A DNA stretch of 64,000 nt from Rhea pennata. Its lineage: Eukaryota; Chordata; Aves; Rheiformes; Rheidae. Below the pieces are notes generated by a model, which was not told the DNA's origin, did not search any database, and saw only the letters and a program-made list of their open reading frames with translations. The stretch lies in contig NC_084668.1 of the NCBI RefSeq assembly GCF_028389875.1, positions 24,782,993-24,846,992 on the forward strand, in the 5' to 3' direction. Made by a program: the position numbers and the translations under genes. Positions 37,469 to 47,418 of this stretch are shown here, piece after piece; position 1 is the stretch's first letter, and every line of letters starts with the position of its first letter.

Positions 37469-39020
37469 CTCTGTAAACTACTGCGATTCCTTTGGTTTTC
37501 TACAAATGTTTAAAGTACAGATGCAGGCTGGTTTCCTGATCTTTCATTATCAGCAGCTCTTTGGACTCATATACCTGCTTCTCCATTTTCTGCTCTTTGT
37601 GTGTGACTGCCTCGTTTTCTTTCTTTCCTTCTTTTCCTTTTTTTTTTTTTTTTTTTTCTTTTTAGGGGTGGGGTGGAGACTGGGGCGGGAAATGATGTAA
37701 ACCTAATTCATTTATAATTGTGCCTGTAAACAAATGATTAATTGATAAAATGTTGTGTGATGTTCGCAGTCTGACAAACTGATTCAAAAAAAAAAAAAAA
37801 AAAAAAAAGAAACAGAAAAAAAAAGCATAGTAAAATATTATGACCTAAACTGGACATCCTCATCCAATCAACTCATAAATGGTAAGTGATAAAAAAATCT
37901 TTCTATTACAAGCTGTCAGCAATATGTGTGCCATTTTATTTGACGTTAGCATGTTGATTTAAAAAAGTAGCAGTCACTGTGTGCTTACAATGTGTAGACT
38001 TGGATTTCGTGCCTTCACTTGCTTTTTAAAAAATCATCATACCAAATGCAAAGCTGGGTATAGACAAATGTTAAGGAGTTCAGTTCTTGGTCAGCTCAAG
38101 AGCTTTCAGAAGATGGTGGATGGGGAAATATTCCCTCAAACATCTGGCTGGGTTGGGCTTTTGGAGCAGAAATGCTCAGGCGTGCTCACAAAAGTGCCCC
38201 AGCCTCTGCAAACCTCCGTGTGTGACCCTGCACCATTTTGGTTTGCTCAGGGGTCGTTTTATTTCATGCAGTTTCATGTTAGCTTTACACATCCTGAGAA
38301 TGAAGTTCACGACTCTTAACCCTTTCCGTACATAGCTGAAAAATATTAATAACAGGGACTTTGCGTGGGAAGCTGGGGCAGGGTGTGAGAGAGAGAGAGA
38401 GCGAGTGAGCGTGTGCCTGTGTGTGCGAGGAGAAATACCACGCAGAACTGCAAATGGCTTGCAAATGAACATGACTCCAAATTGAAGTGCAAATACTTGG
38501 GCATACTTTCACCTTCAAGAACTATTGGAAAAATAGCGTGGCTACTGTCTCCGCTTGGAAACCAGCTTGCTCACAATCAACGCCCTTTCCTTTCCTAAGC
38601 TGTTTCTAAATCAAGAAATCAGACGCAAGATAGTGCCAATGTTTTCTGACTTGGTGACACTGATACAGCTCATATTGCAGCTGATGGCGTTGCATTTTGC
38701 TCGATTGTCGCGGATATTTCATTTAAGCACATACTTTTTCATGTGCACGTTTACTCGTAGGGTAGAGGTATATTTTCCTTAAATGAAAGCATCACCATTT
38801 TGAAGCTGCGGGAGCCGCGAGCATATAGGCATCGTGTTTTCCTCTGGTTAAAAAACAACAACAACAACAACAGAACCGTGCTGAAAAGTCATTTATCTCT
38901 ATAAATATTATACACATTCGAACCATCTTTTCTTTTCCTTTAAAGATACTTGCTACATCGCCAAAGAAGTTTCAGCAGTGGGAACTAATTAGCTGGCTCC
39001 ATACCAAGTGTTTAAAGTAT

Positions 39021-39170
39021 ATGAAAAGGAGGTTCACTTTAATCTGCCTGCTTTATCAATTTCTATCTCTGTGCAGCGAGGAGCAGTTCCTTGCCAAACA
39101 ACAAATCCTGCGTCTAGAGGGAATAAAGGAGAAGTATGAAAACGCAAATGAGAATGTTAAAGTAAGATGA
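39021..39170 (+). other. Small ORF / exon-like segment A (unproven)
   Basis: From ATG 39021 a 49-codon frame begins MKRRFTLICLLYQFLSLCSE, which has the charged n-region and hydrophobic core of a signal peptide, then continues with a charged, helix-prone stretch to a stop at 39168. Inside it a pyrimidine-rich acceptor (TCTCTGTGCAG, ending 39076) and a strong donor (AAA/GTAAGA at 39161/39162) delimit an 85-base exon-like unit. The frame reaches the donor at phase 0. The Kozak context is weak. No homologue is recognised. This could be chance or part of an upstream HOXD9 or non-coding transcript. Confidence 0.25.
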
Positions 39171-39370
39171 GCAAAATATATTAGAAAAATAGGAGGAAAG
39201 AAAAAGGGAAGAAAACAACCTAAGAGAGTAATAAATCATTAAATAAACAGGAATTTCAGCCCCTTCCTCATACCGGCCCGCGAGTAGGAAGTGTTTTCTC
39301 AGTGCTGTTGTTCTGTGTCCTCAGCGGGCTCTGCTGTGGGCTCTCCACTAACTGTGTGCGTTTCCTCCAG

Positions 39371-39428
39371 ATTCCGACACAGCCACCTTCCCTCGCTCAG
39401 AAGAGCAGCAGTGTGCAGAAGACTATGG
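39371..39428 (+). other. Exon-like segment B (unproven)
   Basis: A good acceptor (GTTTCCTCCAG, ending 39370) and donor (ATGG/GTAATC at 39428/39429) flank 58 bases that are open as IPTQPPSLAQKSSSVQKTM plus one base. It follows segment A by a 209-base gap. Its frame continues that of segment A, and its one-base remainder matches the phase of every HOX homeobox exon in this cluster. It is a candidate only. Confidence 0.22.
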
Positions 39429-40385
39429 GTAATCTAGTTTTAAATACTAACCAGGCATCTTTTCGCTCGGGGAAGGATAACAGCCTCAGGAGGACAGGGG
39501 AAAAAAAGATTTAAAAAAGGGGGGGGGGGAGAAACCAAAAGACAAAGCCCAGGTCTCTCAACGCAGGCATTGAACGTGGCCGGGGGCTGCGCGGCGCGGC
39601 TCCCCCCGCGCTATCGGCGGCGGAGCAGCTCTCCCCGCTCGGGCGTCGCTCCGCGGGCCGCGGCCTGGCCGCCGCGCCGACCCGCGGGCTCCGCGGGCTC
39701 CGCGGGCGCGGTGCTGGCGGCAGCGGGCGGCGGCGGGAGCAAGGCCGGGAGCAGGGCGGCCGGGGCGCCGCGGGCCCCGGCTCCGCGGATCCAGAGGCAT
39801 GTGCTGAGCAACGAGCCAGCTGTGCGCGGAGGCACGGGCTTTGCTGTTTCCATCCGTCCATTTTATTAGGGACACATTAATCTATAATCAAATGCACCTC
39901 ATAAAATTTTTATTGAAAGGCATAAAATCATTACAGAGGTCTTCCACCTGTTTTAAAACAACACAATAGATATCTCTTTTAAAAAGTGTATTCTTTGCGT
40001 GGAAAGTTTCTGTCAAGGGGGGGCGGATTATAATACCCGCACATGCTCTGAAATATGGAAGTACCGCAATGTGCTTTTACAGTAACATTTTCCTGTTTTA
40101 TGAGAAGTCGTTACAGTCCCAGCTTGCGATGGTTTGTTTTTACAGGCAAGAATCCCCCCTTCCCAGCGGGTTTCCTCAGCAGCTTGGAGTGCGATTAGCA
40201 AGCCAAGGCTGCGGGATTTATTTAAGCACCCTGCCTCTCATTGATTAAGAAATGAATGGCAGAAATCACTCGAAGGAGGTGAAGAAATAGTCCGCACCCG
40301 CGGCGGCCGCCGCGGCCCCGCCCGCCGCGCCCCGGACAGCGGGCGGCAGCGGGCGGCGGCAGCGGGCGGGCGGGGAGCGAGGCAG

Positions 40386-40540
40386 GCGGCCGGGCCGGGC
40401 CGGGCCGGGCCGGGCCGGGCCGGGCCAGGCCGGGCGCCCGGGCGGTGCAGGGGGGCCGGGCGGTGCAGGCGGGCCGCCCCGGCGCGGTGCGGCGCGGTGC
40501 GGCGCGGTGCGGCGCGGTGCAGCGCGGTGCGGGCGCGCAC
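40386..40540. repeat. GGGCC and GCGGCGCGGT tandem repeats upstream of HOXD9
   Basis: A perfect CCGGG pentamer array at about 40389-40430 is followed by GC-rich linker and then four to five copies of a GGTGCGGCGC-type decamer to about 40540. Plus-strand G3 runs spaced by two bases satisfy the usual G-quadruplex pattern. The array ends about 230 bases before the HOXD9 start. Confidence 0.75.
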
Positions 40541-40649
40541 CCGGCGGGTCGCGCTGTGCGGGTGCTGTTGTTGATGATGATTTTTTTTTTTTAATCACAG
40601 CAGCCCCAGTTTAGCGGATTGATTTACTCGCAGTATTGGTAAATATGAT

Positions 40650-40670
40650 CACGTGGGCTCCGCAACCAAT
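40650..40670 (+). promoter_or_regulatory. HOXD9 proximal promoter: E-box and CCAAT box
   Basis: CACGTG at 40650-40655 and CCAAT at 40666-40670 lie about 100-120 bases before the HOXD9 ATG. A TTTATATG string at 40747 could serve as a TATA element only if the start site lay downstream of the annotated ATG, so it is probably transcribed leader. Confidence 0.45.
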
Positions 40671-40772
40671 GGTTGAGGGTTGCAGTCTGCAAAATACTAC
40701 GATTGTTCTCAGGGAGGGTATCATATACAGTTAACAGTGTAACCTTTTATATGACTAAGAGGGGAGCCTAAA

Positions 40773-41096
40773 ATGTCGTCTAGTGGCACCATAAGTAACT
40801 ATTATGTCGATTCTCTCATAGGCCATGAAAGCGAAGAAGTTTACGGGAGTAGATTCGTCCAGGGAGGTCACAGTGCGACCTCCAGGCCATCAGGTGTTGC
40901 AGAGAGTTCAGATTTTTCCTCCTGTAGCTTTGCACCAAAATCCACCGTGTTCTCCACCTCCTGGTCCACGGTTCACCCTCAGCCGTCTGCGGCAATGACC
41001 GGGATCTACCACCCCTACATGCACCAACCCCACTTAGGGGCCGGCGACACCGGCCGCTACGTGCGCTCCTGGATAGAGCCCTTCCCAGGCTTCCCG

Positions 41097-41141
<45 letters not shown>

Positions 41142-42092
41142 AGCTCCGCGTCCAGCTCCGGCTCCTCCAACGGGCGCCACTACGGGATAAAGCCTGAGAC
41201 GGGAGCAGCCGCCTCCTCGTCTTCCTCCTCCTCCTCCTCCTCCTCCAAAAGGACTGAGTGCTCCTCGGCCCGGGAGTCCCAGGGGATCGGTGTGCCCGAG
41301 TACACGTGCAGCTCCTTCCTCCAGGAGCCCCGGGAGAAGGCGGCTGCCAGCAGCTCCAAGGACCCCGCCGCCTGCAGCCACAACCCCAGCCCGAGCAGCG
41401 ATCTGAAGGAGGAGAAACAGCAGCAACTTGACCCAAGTAAGTGGGAAAAAAAAAAAGGAGCGAGAGGCAGCGGGAGAGAGAGAGAGAGGGAGGGGGGGAG
41501 AGAAAGAAAGAAAGAACGAAAGAAAGAAAGAAAGAACGAAGGAAAGAAAGAAAGAAATTGCCCCTTTGATTTATTGCCGAAACCTGTAAGGCTCGAATGT
41601 GCAAAACTGATAGTTTTACTAACCTATAAAAACGTCTAGACGCCTACCCCAGCGCAAGCAGCAACAAGCACCCATAAAAGACTCCACATAACCACCTACC
41701 ATCAAGACATCATTTGTACAGTAAACAGACTGGGGCATTAAGGCTTTTATGATAATTCCTCCAAAGTTGTGAAAACAGTCCATCCTTCGTTAAATTAATT
41801 TAACGACCTTTCTCTCCCCCCCCCTTCCCTATACACCTCCCTTCTTCCAGATAACCCTGCAGCAAACTGGATCCACGCTCGTTCAACGAGGAAAAAGCGT
41901 TGTCCCTATACAAAGTATCAAACTCTGGAACTGGAAAAGGAATTCCTCTTTAACATGTACCTCACTCGAGACCGCCGTTACGAAGTAGCTAGGATTTTAA
42001 ACCTCACAGAGAGACAGGTCAAAATCTGGTTTCAGAACAGAAGAATGAAAATGAAAAAGATGAACAAGGAGAAAGGCAATAAAGGAGACTAA
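40773..42092 (+). CDS. HOXD9: HOXD9, Abd-B class homeodomain factor (2 coding exons)
   Basis: HOXD9 patterns lumbar axial skeleton and proximal limb and pairs with PBX on DNA. The exons are 40773-41436 and 41851-42092, giving 301 residues, shorter than human HOXD9 mainly because low-complexity tracts differ. The start [20 protein letters not shown] is the group 9 N-terminus ([13 protein letters not shown]). A conserved block through [12 protein letters not shown] is followed by a run of about 15 Gly (from residue 109) and a run of about 11 Ser (near residue 150). The donor is CCCAA/GTAAG and the acceptor CTTCCAG/AT. The linker [13 protein letters not shown] precedes the homeodomain at about 234-293. 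The C-terminus KEKGNKGD differs from mammals. Polyadenylation signals are at 42469 and 42825. Confidence 0.97.
41851..42092 (+). CDS. HOXD9: HOXD9 homeobox exon
   Basis: This exon starts with the W-motif linker (NPAANWIHA), the PBX-contact element of group 9. It continues with the homeodomain ([39 protein letters not shown]). The split asparagine codon is A/AT. The intron is 414 bases and contains a GAAA repeat at about 41500-41556. Confidence 0.96.
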
Positions 42093-42468
42093 CGCTGGGG
42101 TAGAAATGCAGTTGGGGAATATTGCTTTGGGATTTCTCTTTTTGGTTTGGTTTGGTTTTATTTTCCCCCTGCCCCCCTTAGCCCCGATGCGTTTCTCCTC
42201 CTCCTCCTGCACCCCCCACCCCCACCCCAGGAACTTTAAATCAAGCTGGTCTTTTTTAGATAGAAGTGAAACGTGGTCTATGTCAGGTTTTTGGGGAAAT
42301 TTTGTCTTGCTCGCCAACGTGTTTTTCAGAGTCGCTTCATCCCCCCCCCTTCCCAGATTGTCTGGTTGATGATATTGTGAGTGCACGTTAGCTTTGAGAA
42401 CTCTATCTAATGTTAAATGTTTGACATGTTTCTTAAAAGTGACGTAGTCTAGATAGATACTTTGCCAA

Positions 42469-42474
42469 AATAAA
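42469..42474 (+). promoter_or_regulatory. HOXD9 polyadenylation signal (first of two)
   Basis: AATAAA lies about 375 bases after the HOXD9 stop. A second copy at 42825-42830 may give a longer 3' UTR. Confidence 0.45.
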
Positions 42475-43611
42475 GGTAAGGACAATAATTATAATTATGA
42501 TAACAAAATATATATTAAATTACGGTTACTTAAATCAGTGGGGGTGTTGTGTTGTCCATGACTTATTAAAAGGAAACATTATCCGAAACCTGCTTTCTAG
42601 CTCTGAATTTTGCTTCTTTGCAGTAAATGCCACAGCGAGGCCATGAGATATTTCCCCCCTTCAGTGCACTACCAGGAGGTTGTCTCCCACTTGAGGCAGT
42701 TTTCAATAGGCCTCACATTTTCCCGATGCCCTGGCTAGCTGCCGTTCCTAACCCCGGTAAATGTTGTATTAACCACCACATGTTCCCCCTGAAGCCCTGC
42801 TGTAAATGTTGTCGCTGATTACATAATAAAACCTGCCGTGCTCAAACGCAAGCGCTGCCGTGGTACGAGAAATGTGCGCGCCCGCCTCGCCGCCTCCCGC
42901 CGCGCCGCGCAGCCCCCGCGCAGCCCCGCGCCCACCGCGCTCCGCAGCCGCGCTGCGGCGAGGCCAGCGCCGCCGCCGCCGCACCGCCAGAAGAAGCGCC
43001 CAGCGCCGCGGCCCCTCCGCCAGCGGCAAGTGCTTTGGAAAAATCACGTTTTTTCCCCCGACTCTGGTAACAGACATTTGCTCTTAGAGGTCAGGCACGG
43101 AGGGGCCGCTGTGGGCTGTGTGTTTCACATACGCCTACTGCGCTATTAGTCCTGAAAATGCGCTATGTGTATGTTGGCTTTCAAAAATCGGCGAAGTTTC
43201 ACGGAGGATCTCTTGGGATAATTTAGGAAATATTTGAGGAGCAGTCCTCCAGAGCCAAGGAAGCAAAATGCTGCCTGCTCGCTTGAACCTTTTTTCGGCC
43301 GTTTCTAATCTCTGCTCTTTAATCTGAACATTAGGAAGCTCTGGCAGGACACGGCTCCTTCCAAACGGGCGGCTTTGTTGGTGAGAGCTCCTTCAGCAAC
43401 ATGTCTCATGCCTACAGCATTTATAAACACACATGACTTTATCAAGATAATTGAGATGAAGTTCATTGTAAAAAATGCTTTGTTTAAAGAGCAACCATTA
43501 AAATGAAGGACCCGTAAATATTTACGAGCAGTTCGGTTAATTCAAGATTAAGGGGAGAGCTGAGAGACTTGGTGTTTAATGTGTTTTTTTTTTCCTTTTT
43601 ACCTCTCTCTC

Positions 43612-43651
<40 letters not shown>

Positions 43652-45049
43652 AAAGCATATAGTGCCAGGAAAAGGTGTTGCATTGCTTCCCATCCATTGT
43701 CGAGAAGATACCTATAATTCTTTTAAAACAGGAAGAACCGTGGTATAATAAAACCATTGAGATGGCTAGACGTCTGGAGCTAATGAGTTTACGATATGCT
43801 GTGGTGCTTTTCTTTGAAACCACCTTATTTTGATGTTTGTGTTTGTTAGGGAAAAAAAAAGCAAAAATGCAGACAAACTAGGTCTTAAAATCTTGAACTA
43901 TAAATTTCAATATGTCAGCGTTGGACCAAGGCGACAGACTCAAAAAAGACCCGAAGGTCACAAAACAGAGAGATTTTACAAAGTCGACTGATTTGTTGAA
44001 ACGTATTTTATTGGATTTTCTCCCATGATGAATCCTACCATGATAGCGTCCATATTTTTGAAAATAACCATTTGGGGGGATTGATCTATAACTAACAACA
44101 TGTAAACAATATTCTTGCCACGGGACACTTCATTATGGTGATTCTAGCAGAGGCTCTGGTAAGAAATTGTCACCAAGCCCATACCATCTCGTCTTAATAT
44201 TTTATCTTAGGCACAATGACAGATTTAACCTTGTATGTTTTTTCCCTTCTCTCTCTCTTTTTTAACCTATTCCTAATATTACATGTGTTTATTGCAAAAT
44301 GGCTGACGGAAAATCAAGTGTCTCGAACTATGAAATGCAATTCTTCCACTTAAATTCCTTTTTTTGTGTGTGTTAAACTAAGCAATAATCTAATTCTTAT
44401 CTGTTGGTAGTGTTAATATATGTTTGCACATACGAGCAGTCACGTGCACACGCACACGCATTGTATCATATAATTCTAAGGCATGTGTGATGAAGCTGGG
44501 GTAAACACATATTCATCTTTACTTCCGTTTACATCAATCAATCAATAAATACATAAATGCAAGGGCAAATAAAATAACAAGTTCAAGACAAAAACGCTGA
44601 AACTACCACACATGGAGTATTCGTGGTGTAATATGTGCGGAAACATGATCGAAAACGCGATAGCAGCCGTCTTCAAAGCTCAGCCGTCTTTGCTGGCTGC
44701 CATGTGTAAACGAGATGCATTCTTTGTATGTGGTTGATTATGGCACTGGCAAAAAATTAAAAGAGAGTTAAAGAACTGTGCTTAAAACGGCATTATAAAC
44801 TGTGAGTAATACAGAAAAAAAAAAGAAAATGAAAAAAAGAGAAAAAGGAAAAGCTTTTCAGGACCGAGAGCGTGGCTTGCCGAGGTGCAGTACCCCCGGC
44901 CGCTGCTGCGCCCGGCCGCGGCATCGTGCCGTCTGGCGGCGGCACCTTTCCGCGCCGGCTGCGTGGGCCGCGGGGCCGCGGCGGCGGAGGGGCCGCGGCG
45001 CGGCGCGGCGCAGCGCGGACGGGGACGCGCCCTGCCGCGCCGCCGCGCG

Positions 45050-45064
45050 CCGCCAGAGGGCGCC
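45050..45064 (+). promoter_or_regulatory. CTCF-type motif between HOXD9 and HOXD8
   Basis: CCGCCAGAGGGCGCC matches the CTCF core at essentially every position and is the best such match I saw in the window. Mammalian HoxD clusters also have CTCF sites between the HOXD8 and HOXD9 genes. Binding is inferred. Confidence 0.55.
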
Positions 45065-46973
45065 CGCGCTCCACCCAGCTGCGGCGGCGGCGCCGCGCCG
45101 CGCCCCCGCGCAGGGGCCGCGCCCGCGCACCCCCGGCGGGGGGGCGCGGGGGGCGACTCGCCGCGTGTTAGCGCGGGCGGCCACGGGACTGGGGGCCGGC
45201 GGGGTGCGCGCTGCTGGGGCCCGTCTCGCTGCCCCCCCCGTGCGGGTGCGTGCAGCAGCCGCTGTGGCTCCGCGCTGCGCGCAGCTCCGGGGCTTCGCCG
45301 TGCAGGCGCTGCCCTCTCTGCGGCCCCGCTGCCCGCGCCCTCTCTCCGCCGCGGCTTGCTGCCTGGCCGCTGCGCTCCCGCGGAGCCTTAGCCGCTGGAT
45401 GCCCCTAATGGAAGCGGAAAAATGTGCCCCCCCCCCAACAGGGCGGGGGCCCAGGCTGCGCGGGGGCCGCGGCGCGCAGCGCTTTCGGAGAGCGCAGGCC
45501 TAGTGCTGCGCCCTCCCTCCTGCCGGCCCCCTTCCGCGCCCCGCGGAGGGGGCAGTGGAGCCGCGGTCCGCCCTGGCCTCGCCGCTTCGGCCGCTCTGAG
45601 CGTTCGCGGAGTGGGAGCCAGGCGCGGGGCTGGCACCGTGGGTAGGGGTGCAGGGGCCCTGCGCCCCGTTTGCGCGGGCAAACCTCGGCCCTCGGGGCAC
45701 CCGACACTGCCCCGGCCCGGACGCCAGCCGAGGTGTAGCTGTGGGCCGGGCCCCCCACCCCGGCGCGGAGGCCCCGACGGGGCAGCGGCCGCGCCGCCCC
45801 CGCGGAACCGGACCGGTCCCCGGGACTGGGAGAGCTGCGCTGCGGGTTAGCTGGACGTGGGGGCGGCGGGCAGGCACAGAGCAGGAATGTGCTGGGGGAA
45901 AGATCCCGCCATCGCTTTTTCGTAACCACAAGTATTTCTTGTCAGGTCACACCAGACAGTCACACGTGCGCCGTCTAATGTTTCACCTACATTTTCGTCC
46001 CTGTCTAAAACAGGGCGGACTCCAGCTCCTGCGGGGCGGCTATCCTGAGCGCTGGTTCCCCCTGAAGGAACGGGCGGCTCGCCAGGAATATGCGGAATGG
46101 ACGGGCAGGGCCGGCGCCGCTGCAGCGAGGCCTGCGCCGCCGGCCGGGGGCTGCGGCCGGGCCGGGGGCAGCGCGCAGCGCCGCGCGGGCTCCCGCGGGG
46201 GCAGCCGGCCCCGGCGCGCCGCGCAGCGCCCGCCCCGCCAGGCAGCTCCTTCCTTCCTTCCTCCCCGCGGCCGGGGGAGAACAGGGCTCGCTTATTTCGG
46301 CCCGCGTCCCCCAGCGATGCTAACCGCTCCCCCCCCCCACATTTTTTCTTCCCCTCCCTCTCTCTCTGCCTCGCTAATGACGTCCACCAAGGGTGAAATG
46401 ATGGAAAGTATATTCATAGGCATGATTTCCATTAAGTATCAATTAACCTGGAGCCTCAGCCATGCGTACACGGCGTCAAGGGTAAATGTGCATCTCATTT
46501 CCCAAGGAGAAGAACCGGAGGTCCCGCCGGCACCGAGGCGCGGCCCTTCCGAGCTGCAGGGCCAGCCTCCGCCCGGGGTTCCCCCGTTCCCCCGCAGGCA
46601 CCCCCGGCTCCGGGGCCCCCTCGGCCGGGTGTGTGCGCGTGTGCCGCACTTGGGAGCTCCGTGAGCGGCGGCTCCGGCCCTGCCCGTGGGCCACGCGGCC
46701 GTTGCGGGGCAGGGCGGCGTCGCGCCGTCGGGCACAGGGCGCCCCGGGCGGTGGCGGCAGCGCGGCCGCGGTTATCGCCCGGATCTCTGTCCCTGCGCCT
46801 CCTGCGCGGGGCTTTCGGCGGCTCCTGGAGAGCGCGCAGCGGCGGGGGGAGCGGGGGGCAGCGTCTGGGGAGGATCCGCGCAGGGCTGGGCTGTGGGTTT
46901 TTTTTTTTTTTTTTTCTTGCCTGAGGAGCGGCAACTGTAAGCTGAAGCCAAAAGTCCCCCCTGAGCTCATGAG

Positions 46974-46974
46974 C

Positions 46975-47000
<26 letters not shown>
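46974..47000. repeat. GT dinucleotide repeat upstream of HOXD8
   Basis: About 13 GT units, then GCGT units, about 260 bases before the HOXD8 start codon. Confidence 0.85.
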
Positions 47001-47005
<5 letters not shown>

Positions 47006-47153
47006 TGTGCGTGCGCGGGCTGCTGTGTGCCTAATAGGAAATAGTAAAAGCAGTGAGGCAGGTCATTTTGGGAGCGATTATATTCCAGTCCTGGTCACCA
47101 CATACACGGAGAGCAGGAGAGGGGAGCGCACGGGCGGCGGCGGCGGCGGCACC

Positions 47154-47168
47154 ATGAGCGCGGCGTAG
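47154..47168 (+). promoter_or_regulatory. HOXD8 minimal upstream ORF
   Basis: ACCATGA followed by three codons and TAG encodes only MSAA. It ends 88 bases before the HOXD8 start. Its -3 A gives it a better initiation context than the main ATG (CCCCGATGA). Use depends on the start site, which I cannot see. Confidence 0.4.
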
Positions 47169-47173
47169 AGGCA

Positions 47174-47204
<31 letters not shown>

Positions 47205-47256
47205 GAGCAGCGCCCCGCGCCCCCGCGGCTCCCGCCCGCCGCTCGCCCCCTCCCCG

Positions 47257-47384
47257 ATGAGCTCCTACTTTGTCAACCCGCTGTACTCCAAGTACAAGGC
47301 GGCGGCGGCGGCGGCGGCGGCGGGGGAGCCCATCAATCCCCCGTACTACGACTGCCACTTCGCGCCCGAGGTGAGCGGCCGCCA

Positions 47385-47418
<34 letters not shown>

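Larger units (their letters stand above)
36879..40772. other. HOXD10 3' UTR and HOXD10-HOXD9 intergenic region
   Basis: HOXD10 3' UTR takes about the first 590 bases, with AATAAA at 37463-37468. Homopolymer T and A runs are at 37631-37662 and 37785-37825. Two exon-like segments lie at 39021-39161 and 39371-39428. A GC island covers 39560-39800. An AT-rich stretch at 39850-40020 is dense in TTTAT/ATAAA and TAAT cores. A CG minisatellite occupies 40290-40550, and the HOXD9 promoter elements follow. Confidence 0.55.
42093..47256. other. HOXD9 3' UTR and HOXD9-HOXD8 intergenic region
   Basis: HOXD9 3' UTR covers about the first 400-750 bases. A small GC island is at 42860-43030, then AT-rich unique sequence with a poly(A) run at 43614-43647. 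A long GC-rich zone spans roughly 44880-46860, containing a good CTCF-type motif at 45050-45064, and a GT repeat lies at 46974-47000. Frames of up to 338 codons in this zone overlap one another on both strands and encode Arg/Ala/Pro/Gly-rich sequence without domains. I regard the zone as CpG-island promoter sequence for HOXD8 and possibly an antisense transcript. Confidence 0.55.

Noticed and set aside
45648-46664. A roughly 340-codon plus-strand frame between HOXD9 and HOXD8
   Set aside because: Low-complexity Arg/Pro/Gly sequence spanning island edges; better explained as promoter sequence.
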